Shown in pieces: positions 1-7,689 of a stretch of 7,689 nt of DNA. A model generated the notes under the pieces. The model saw only the letters and a list, made by a program, of their open reading frames with translations, did not search any database and was not told the DNA's origin. The DNA comes from JBFGWM01 sp041588495 (GTDB taxonomy: Bacteria; Pseudomonadota; Gammaproteobacteria; Pseudomonadales; JBFGWM01): positions 1 through 7,689 of the forward strand of contig JBFGWM010000134.1 of the NCBI GenBank assembly GCA_041588495.1. The letters run 5' to 3'. Numbering within the stretch: the first letter of the stretch is position 1; the number at the start of each line of letters is the position of its first letter. The position numbers were made by a program, and so were the translations under genes.

Positions 1-738
1 CAGCGCAAGGACGCCCGCTTCATCAATACCGGCATCATGCCGTCCCTGTTCGGTTCGGTGGCCTCCGATGCGCTGGCGGACAACCGGGTCATCTCCGGTG
101 TGGGTGGACAGTTCAATTTCGTCGACATGGCGCACCACCTCAAGGACGGGCGCTCGATCCTCATGTGCCGCGCGGTGCGCGACAAGGAAGGCGCCGGCGC
201 CTCGAGCAACGTGGTGTACAACTTCGGCCACTGCACGGTTCCGCGCCACCTGCGCGACATCATCATCACGGAGTACGGGATCGCCAACCTGCGCAGCCGC
301 ACCGATTCGGAATGCGCCAAGGAAATGCTCAAGGTCACCGACTCCCGTTTCCAGGAGGAATTGCTGTCCAGGGCGAAGGCCGCCGGAAAGGTCGAGGCCA
401 GTTACCAGATTCCGGAGCATTTCCGCCACAACACGCCGGAAAAACTCGAGCGCATCCTGCAGAAGTACCGGAAGGACGGGCACTTCCAGCCGTTCCCCCT
501 AGGCTGTGACTTCAACGAGGAGGAACTGCTCCTCGGCAAGGCGCTCAAGGGCGTGAAGGCTGCCGCCACCACCACGCCCAAGTGGCGGCTGGCGCTGGAC
601 GCGTTCCTGTTCAAGGACATTCCCGCGGGCGCGCGACCCTACCTGGAACGGCTGCAGATCGGCGAGCCGCAGGGCATGCAGGACAAGGTCGTGCGCATGC
701 TGCTGGTGCGCGAGCTGCAGGCGGCGGGAGCCTGCTAG
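1..738 (+). CDS. Acetyl-CoA hydrolase / CoA-transferase family protein, C-terminal part (5' end outside window)
   Basis: The frame is open from the first base and stops at TAG 736-738, giving 245 residues of a longer protein; the methionine at 37 is internal. The fragment shows the C-terminal domain of the acetyl-CoA hydrolase/transferase family: GVGGQFNF at fragment residues 33-40 matches the family's GxGGQxxF motif near the CoA thioester site, and EYGIANLR (about 91-98) is the other conserved block. In this family a catalytic glutamate usually lies about 90 residues before the GGQ motif, so it would be outside the window. About 120 residues follow the usual end of the domain, with a stretch containing YQIPEHFRHNTPEKLERIL. 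This suggests the longer (600+ residue) subgroup. Members either hydrolyse acetyl- or propionyl-CoA or move CoA between short acids in the cytoplasm; sequence alone does not decide which. An intrinsic terminator 36 bases after the stop suggests it is the last gene of its transcript. Family call is firm, substrate unknown. Confidence 0.88.
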   Translation, partial: QRKDARFINTGIMPSLFGSVASDALADNRVISGVGGQFNFVDMAHHLKDGRSILMCRAVRDKEGAGASSNVVYNFGHCTVPRHLRDIIITEYGIANLRSRTDSECAKEMLKVTDSRFQEELLSRAKAAGKVEASYQIPEHFRHNTPEKLERILQKYRKDGHFQPFPLGCDFNEEELLLGKALKGVKAAATTTPKWRLALDAFLFKDIPAGARPYLERLQIGEPQGMQDKVVRMLLVRELQAAGAC

Positions 739-773
739 GCCGATCACGGCAGGCCCGCGACGGTACCTGCGCG

Positions 774-798
774 CACCCGCTGAACGCGGGTGTTCTTT
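774..798 (+). terminator. Intrinsic (Rho-independent) terminator after the acyl-CoA hydrolase/transferase gene
   Basis: CACCCGC (774-780) pairs perfectly with GCGGGTG (786-792) across a five-base loop TGAAC, and TTCTTT follows at 793-798. A seven-pair GC-rich stem followed by a T-rich run, 36 bases after a stop codon, is the classic form. A weaker stem, GCAGG 749-753 with CCTGC 766-770, lies just before it. The second arm of the terminator overlaps the GTG at 790 that would give the longest reading of the kinase gene, which argues against that start. Confidence 0.75.
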
Positions 799-834
799 AA
801 CCCGGACGAGAGGCCGGCGCGACCCGGTTTGCAG

Positions 835-3669
<2,835 letters not shown>

Positions 3670-3682
3670 CAGAAGCGGGTGA

Positions 3683-3726
3683 GGGCGGGGCCGCCACGGC
3701 CGCCCGGGCGGTGCCTCCCGGGGCCA
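3683..3726. repeat. GC-rich overlapping inverted repeats between the kinase gene and acnD
   Basis: Beginning 14 bases after the kinase stop there are several mutually exclusive stems. GGGCGG (3683-3688) can pair with CCGCCC (3700-3705). CCGCCCGGGCGG (3700-3711) is a perfect 12-base palindrome. CCCGGG occurs at 3703-3708 and 3717-3722, and GGGGCC at 3687-3692 and 3720-3725. No T-run follows directly, so this is not a textbook intrinsic terminator. It could still end the kinase transcript, or form alternative structures in a leader. It could also simply reflect high GC content. Confidence 0.4.
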
Positions 3727-3805
3727 CCTGTTGTATCCTTGACGCTCCTTGAACAGATGGTCCGCACCCCGCAACGGTGGCCGCGGACTTCCAGAGATTC
3801 GCCCC
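3727..3805 (+). promoter_or_regulatory. Probable promoter and 5' leader region of acnD-prpF
   Basis: The 136 bases between the kinase stop and acnD are long for this compact window, so a promoter here is likely, though none is clear-cut. TATCCT at 3734-3739, directly preceded by TG, is a passable -10 element, but no good -35 stands 17 bases upstream. TTGACG at 3739-3744 resembles a -35, but no matching -10 follows at the right distance. CTGTT (3728-3732) and AACAG (3752-3756) form the outer arms of a loose inverted repeat that a regulator could bind. CAGAGA at 3792-3797 is a weak ribosome site nine bases before the acnD ATG. All of this is inferred from position and weak matches. Confidence 0.3.
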
Positions 3806-6406
3806 ATGAATACCCAGTACCGAACGGCCCTGCCCGGAACAGGCCTCGACCATTTCGACACCCGTGCGGCGGTCGAGGACATCCAGCCTGGCGCCTATGA
3901 CCGCCTGCCCTACACCTCGCGCGTGCTCGCAGAGAACCTGGTGCGTCGCTGCGACCCGGCGACACTGACCGAGTCCCTGAAGCAGATCATCGAACGCAGG
4001 CGGGAACTGGATTTTCCCTGGTTCCCGGCACGGGTGGTCTGCCATGACATCCTGGGCCAGACCGCGCTGGTGGATCTTGCCGGCCTGCGGGACGCCATCG
4101 CGGCCAAGGGCGGGGACCCCGCCAAGGTCAACCCGGTGGTGCCCACGCAGCTGATCGTCGATCACTCGCTGGCGGTGGAGCATGCGGGTTTCGAGGCGGA
4201 CGCCTTCGAGAAGAACCGTGCCGTGGAGGAGCGCCGCAACGAGGACCGCTTCCACTTCATCAACTGGACCAAGACCGCGTTCAAGAATGTCGACGTGATT
4301 CCGCCGGGGAACGGCATCATGCACCAGATCAACCTGGAGCGGATGTCGCCGGTGGTGCAGGTCCAGGACGGCGTGGCTTTTCCGGATACCTGTGTTGGTA
4401 CTGACAGCCATACCCCCATGGTGGATGCGTTGGGCGTGATCTCGGTGGGTGTGGGTGGACTGGAGGCCGAGTCGGTAATGCTGGGGCGTGCGTCCTGGAT
4501 GCGGCTTCCGGACATTGTCGGGGTGGAACTCAGCGGCCGGCTGCATCCGGGTATCACCGGTACCGACCTGGTTCTGGCGTTGACCGAGTTCCTGCGCCGC
4601 GAACGGGTGGTCGGTGCCTATCTCGAGTTCTATGGCGAGGGCGCTTCCAATCTCACTCTCGGCGATCGCGCGACGATCTCCAACATGACGCCGGAATATG
4701 GCGCGACTGCGGCGATGTTCTACATCGACGGGCAGACGATTGATTACCTCCGCCTCACCGGCCGCGATGACGAGCAGGTGAAGCTGGTGGAAACCTATGC
4801 GCGGGAAGCCGGCCTGTGGGCCGACACCCTGCGCAACGCCGAGTACGAGCGCGTGCTGAAGTTCGACCTGTCCACGGTCGGCCGTAACATTGCCGGCCCC
4901 TCGAACCCCCATGCCCGGGTGCCGACCTCGGAACTTGCTGCCCGCGGCATCAGCGGTGCGGTGGAAACTGAAGAAGGGCGGATGCCCGATGGCGCCGTGA
5001 TCATCGCCGCGATCACCAGCTGCACCAATACCAGCAACCCGCGCAACATGATTGCCGCGGGCCTGATCGCCCGCAATGCGAACCGGCTCGGGCTCAATCG
5101 CAAGCCCTGGGTCAAGAGTTCCCTGGCGCCGGGATCCAAGACGGTGAAGATGTACCTGGAGGAGGCCGAACTGCTGCCGGAACTGGAGCAGCTCGGTTTC
5201 GGGGTGGTGGCTTTTGCCTGCACCACCTGCAACGGAATGAGCGGGGCACTGGACCCGGTGATCCAGCAGGAAGTGGTCGAACGTGATCTCTACGCCGTGG
5301 CGGTTCTTTCCGGGAACCGCAACTTCGACGGCCGTATTCACCCCTATGCGAAGAATGCCTTCCTGGCCTCGCCGCCACTGGTGGTTGCCTATGCCATTGC
5401 GGGCACCATCCGCTTCGACATTGAGAAGGATGCGCTGGGAACCGACGCGGATGGCAAGCCGGTCACCCTGAAGGATATCTGGCCCGCCGACGAGGAGATC
5501 GACGCCATCGTGCGGCAAAGCGTGAAACCGGAGCAGTTCCGCGCCGTGTACATCCCGATGTTCGAAGATCGGGAGGCGGCAGAGCTGGGCAGCCCGCTGT
5601 ATGAATGGCGGGAGAAGAGCACGTACATCCGGCGTCCGCCGTACTGGGAAGGCGCCCTCGCCGGTGAGCGGACCCTCAGGGGCATGCGCCCGCTGGCGGT
5701 GCTGGGCGACAACATCACCACCGACCACCTGTCGCCCTCCAACGCGATCCTGCTGGATAGTGCGGCGGGCGAGTACCTTGCGAAGATGGGTCTGCCCGAA
5801 GAGGACTTCAACTCCTATGCGACGCACCGCGGTGATCACCTCACCGCACAGCGCGCCACCTTCGCCAACCCGAAACTGCTCAACGAGATGGTGCAGGAAA
5901 ACGGCAAGGTGAAGCAGGGGTCCCTGGCGCGCATCGAGCCGGAAGGCAAGGTGACGCGCATGTGGGAAGCCATCGAGACCTACATGGAGCGCAAGCAACC
6001 GCTGATCATCATTGCCGGCGCGGATTACGGCCAGGGCTCGTCGCGGGACTGGGCGGCCAAGGGCGTGCGCCTGGCGGGCGTGGAGGCCATCGTCGCGGAA
6101 GGCTTCGAACGCATCCACCGCACCAACCTGATCGGCATGGGCTGCCTGCCGCTGGAGTTCCAGCCGGGCACCAACCGCAAGACACTGGAGATCGACGGCA
6201 CCGAGACCTTCGACGTGGTCGGTGAACGCACCCCGCGGGCCACGTTGACCCTGGTCATCCATCGTAAGAACGGGGAGCAGGTCGAGGTGCCGGTCACCTG
6301 CCGCCTCGACACCGCTGAGGAAGTCTCGATCTACGAGGCCGGTGGCGTGCTGCAACGTTTCGCCCAGGACTTCCTGGAGTCCGAGCAGCAGGCGGCCGGC
6401 GCATGA
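3806..6406 (+). CDS. acnD: Fe/S-dependent 2-methylcitrate dehydratase AcnD
   Basis: This 866-residue cytoplasmic enzyme is an aconitase-superfamily dehydratase of the methylcitrate cycle. It converts 2-methylcitrate to 2-methyl-aconitate, which is then isomerised by PrpF. I chose ATG 3806 because the resulting start, MNTQYRTALPGT, matches AcnD proteins; an upstream frame extension to 3749 has no support. The three [4Fe-4S] ligands are visible: C406 in ITSCTNTSNP and C472/C475 in ACTTCNG. Other aconitase signatures are TDSHTPMVDALG in the N-terminal half and the swivel-domain YGQGSSRDW with S745, S746, R747 and D748. The first part (about 40-560) is the aconitase catalytic region, and about 650-790 the swivel domain. 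Length fits the AcnD family (about 860-870) and is shorter than typical AcnA (about 890). The 4-base overlap with prpF and the identity of that neighbour separate AcnD from housekeeping aconitase. No frameshift or missing key residue was seen. Confidence 0.96.
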   Translation: MNTQYRTALPGTGLDHFDTRAAVEDIQPGAYDRLPYTSRVLAENLVRRCDPATLTESLKQIIERRRELDFPWFPARVVCHDILGQTALVDLAGLRDAIAAKGGDPAKVNPVVPTQLIVDHSLAVEHAGFEADAFEKNRAVEERRNEDRFHFINWTKTAFKNVDVIPPGNGIMHQINLERMSPVVQVQDGVAFPDTCVGTDSHTPMVDALGVISVGVGGLEAESVMLGRASWMRLPDIVGVELSGRLHPGITGTDLVLALTEFLRRERVVGAYLEFYGEGASNLTLGDRATISNMTPEYGATAAMFYIDGQTIDYLRLTGRDDEQVKLVETYAREAGLWADTLRNAEYERVLKFDLSTVGRNIAGPSNPHARVPTSELAARGISGAVETEEGRMPDGAVIIAAITSCTNTSNPRNMIAAGLIARNANRLGLNRKPWVKSSLAPGSKTVKMYLEEAELLPELEQLGFGVVAFACTTCNGMSGALDPVIQQEVVERDLYAVAVLSGNRNFDGRIHPYAKNAFLASPPLVVAYAIAGTIRFDIEKDALGTDADGKPVTLKDIWPADEEIDAIVRQSVKPEQFRAVYIPMFEDREAAELGSPLYEWREKSTYIRRPPYWEGALAGERTLRGMRPLAVLGDNITTDHLSPSNAILLDSAAGEYLAKMGLPEEDFNSYATHRGDHLTAQRATFANPKLLNEMVQENGKVKQGSLARIEPEGKVTRMWEAIETYMERKQPLIIIAGADYGQGSSRDWAAKGVRLAGVEAIVAEGFERIHRTNLIGMGCLPLEFQPGTNRKTLEIDGTETFDVVGERTPRATLTLVIHRKNGEQVEVPVTCRLDTAEEVSIYEAGGVLQRFAQDFLESEQQAAGA

Positions 6407-7596
6407 GCCACGCGCCGCAGGTCCGGATACCCGCCACCTACATGCGTGGCGGCACCAGCAAGGGCGTGTTCTTCCTGCTCGAGGACCTGCCGGAGCCCGC
6501 CCGCCAGCCGGGGCCGCTTCGCGATGCGCTGTTGCTGCGGGTGATCGGCAGCCCGGATCCCTACGGCAAGCACACGGACGGCATGGGTGGCGCGACCTCG
6601 AGCACCAGCAAGACGGTGATTCTTTCGAAAAGCGAGCGGCCCGACCATGACGTCGATTACCTGTTCGGGCAGGTTTCCATCGATCAGCCCTTCATCGACT
6701 GGAGCGGCAACTGCGGGAACCTCACCGCCGCCGTGGGTTCCTTCGCGATCAGCAACGGACTGGTGGATGCCTCGCGCATTCCGGAGAACGGTACGGCCAC
6801 CGTGCGCATCTGGCAGGCGAACATCAACAAGACCATTCTCGCCCGGGTGCCGGTCAGCAATGGCGAAGTGCAGGAGACCGGCGACTTCGAACTCGACGGC
6901 GTCACCTTTCCGGCGGCGGAGGTGCAGGTGGAGTTCCTGGACCCGGCCGACGGCGAGGGCGACATGTTTCCCACCGGCAACGTGGTCGACGACCTCGAGG
7001 TCCCCGGTGTCGGCACCTTGAGGGCGACGTTGATCAATGCTGGTATCCCGACCGTGTTCGTGAACGCGGCGGACATCGGTTACACGGGAACCGAGTTGCA
7101 GGGCGCGATCAACGAGGACGCGGAGGCCCTGGCCCGATTCGAGGCCATCCGCGCCCACGGTGCGCTGCGCATGGGGCTGATTGACGATGTCGCGGAAGCC
7201 GCTGCGCGTCAGCACACGCCCAAGGTGGCCTACGTCGCGCCCCCTGCGGACTACGTTGCCTCCAGCGGGAAACCGGTCGCGGCGGAGGACATCGACCTGC
7301 TGGTGCGGGCCCTCTCCATGGGCAAACTGCACCACGCGATGATGGGAACCGCGGCGGTTGCCATCGCCACCGCCGCGGCGATTCCGGGCACCCTGGTGAG
7401 CGATGCCGCCGGTGGCGCGCGCAGTTCAGTCTGTTTCGGTCATCCTTCCGGCACGTTGAAAGTCGGCGGAGAAGCCGCCGAGGTCGACGGCAGGTGGACG
7501 GCGACCAAGGCCATCATGAGTCGTAGCGCCCGGGTATTGATGGAAGGCTGGGTGCGGGTGCCGGGCGCCGTGCTGGAAACAGCCGGGCAGCATTGA
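6403..7596 (+). CDS. prpF: 2-methylaconitate cis-trans isomerase PrpF
   Basis: PrpF (397 residues) has the diaminopimelate-epimerase-like fold. It isomerises the 2-methylaconitate made by AcnD so that an aconitase can hydrate it to 2-methylisocitrate. The N-terminus, IPATYMRGGTSKGVFF, is diagnostic of the family. K70 (SSTSKTVIL) and C104 (GNCGNLTAAVG) are 34 residues apart, the same spacing as K73 and C107 described in the active site of Shewanella PrpF, so the key residues look intact. The C-terminal half has the conserved MGKLHHAMMGTAAVAIATAA and FGHPSGTL blocks. The start ATG (6403-6405) overlaps the acnD stop in ATGA, and no strong ribosome site precedes it, so translational coupling to acnD is likely. 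The gene ends with TGA 7594-7596. Length and motifs are typical for the family. Confidence 0.96.
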   Translation: MSHAPQVRIPATYMRGGTSKGVFFLLEDLPEPARQPGPLRDALLLRVIGSPDPYGKHTDGMGGATSSTSKTVILSKSERPDHDVDYLFGQVSIDQPFIDWSGNCGNLTAAVGSFAISNGLVDASRIPENGTATVRIWQANINKTILARVPVSNGEVQETGDFELDGVTFPAAEVQVEFLDPADGEGDMFPTGNVVDDLEVPGVGTLRATLINAGIPTVFVNAADIGYTGTELQGAINEDAEALARFEAIRAHGALRMGLIDDVAEAAARQHTPKVAYVAPPADYVASSGKPVAAEDIDLLVRALSMGKLHHAMMGTAAVAIATAAAIPGTLVSDAAGGARSSVCFGHPSGTLKVGGEAAEVDGRWTATKAIMSRSARVLMEGWVRVPGAVLETAGQH

Positions 7597-7689
7597 TCGC
7601 GGTCCTGTCCGCGCCCGGTCATCCAGACAGCGATTCCGTGGATTCCGCGTGGCACACGAAGATATCAGCTCACCCTTAGAAGCCGGACC
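7597..7689. other. Tail after prpF; possible start of another gene at GTG 7649
   Basis: These 93 bases hold no recognisable gene. A frame open to the window edge could start at GTG 7649 and would begin MAHEDISSPLEAG, but there is no ribosome site and too few residues to identify it. The same frame is open upstream to beyond the prpF stop, so openness means little here. A five-pair stem, CGCGG (7598-7602) with CCGCG (7609-7613), has no following T-run and is not called a terminator. In many proteobacteria prpD follows prpF, but these residues do not show that. Confidence 0.2.

Noticed and set aside
790..834. N-terminal extension of the kinase from GTG 790
   Set aside because: The GTG lies in the arm of a strong intrinsic terminator, lacks a ribosome site, and would place 15 extra polar residues before the signal peptide.
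3749..3805. N-terminal extension of AcnD from an upstream in-frame start
   Set aside because: AcnD proteins begin with the MNTQYR-type start seen at 3806; the 19 extra codons resemble intergenic sequence.
6331..7335. A 334-codon open frame on the minus strand opposite prpF
   Set aside because: It is an antisense shadow. The + strand frame carries the full PrpF motif set, including K70 and C104.
7598..7613. Hairpin CGCGG/CCGCG after prpF as a terminator
   Set aside because: The stem has only five pairs and no T-run follows.
7632..7650. Tandem near-repeat GATTCCGTG / GATTCCGCGT
   Set aside because: It has only two short imperfect copies in GC-rich DNA, easily due to chance, and no link to a known element.

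Overview
This window is a GC-rich (by eye about 60-65%), densely coding stretch of chromosome, probably from a gammaproteobacterium or a related proteobacterium. The evidence is the AcnD-PrpF pair, the 7TMR-DISM hybrid kinase and the codon usage. All recognisable genes lie on the + strand. I see no mobile element, CRISPR array, tRNA or rRNA, and no stretch over 300 bases without a gene.

Layout: (1) 1-738 is the C-terminal part of an acetyl-CoA hydrolase / CoA-transferase family protein whose start lies before the window. It is followed by a good intrinsic terminator (774-798). (2) About 835-3669 encodes a membrane-bound hybrid sensor histidine kinase. Its order is signal peptide, periplasmic 7TMR-DISMED2 domain, seven-helix 7TMR-DISM module, HisKA, HATPase, a degenerate receiver and an intact C-terminal receiver. 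(3) 3670-3805 is a 136-base intergenic region with GC-rich inverted repeats and probably the promoter of the next operon. (4) 3806-6406 encodes AcnD, the Fe/S-dependent 2-methylcitrate dehydratase. (5) 6403-7596 encodes PrpF, the 2-methylaconitate cis-trans isomerase, which overlaps acnD by 4 bases (ATGA). (6) 7597-7689 is the tail after prpF, with at most the first codons of another gene.

AcnD and PrpF together replace PrpD in the methylcitrate cycle: AcnD dehydrates 2-methylcitrate and PrpF isomerises the aconitate product so that an aconitase can hydrate it to 2-methylisocitrate. They therefore serve propionate / propionyl-CoA breakdown. The usual partners prpB (lyase) and prpC (synthase) are not in the window. 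The acyl-CoA hydrolase/transferase upstream could also handle short-chain acyl-CoAs, but a terminator and the kinase gene separate it from acnD, so that link is only inferred. The kinase has no partner regulator or HPt protein here, so its target is unknown.

Overall this is mostly ordinary metabolic and signalling sequence. The points most worth a second look are the kinase's architecture, with a dead receiver before the live one, and the separation of acnD-prpF from prpBC. I found no convincing undescribed system.
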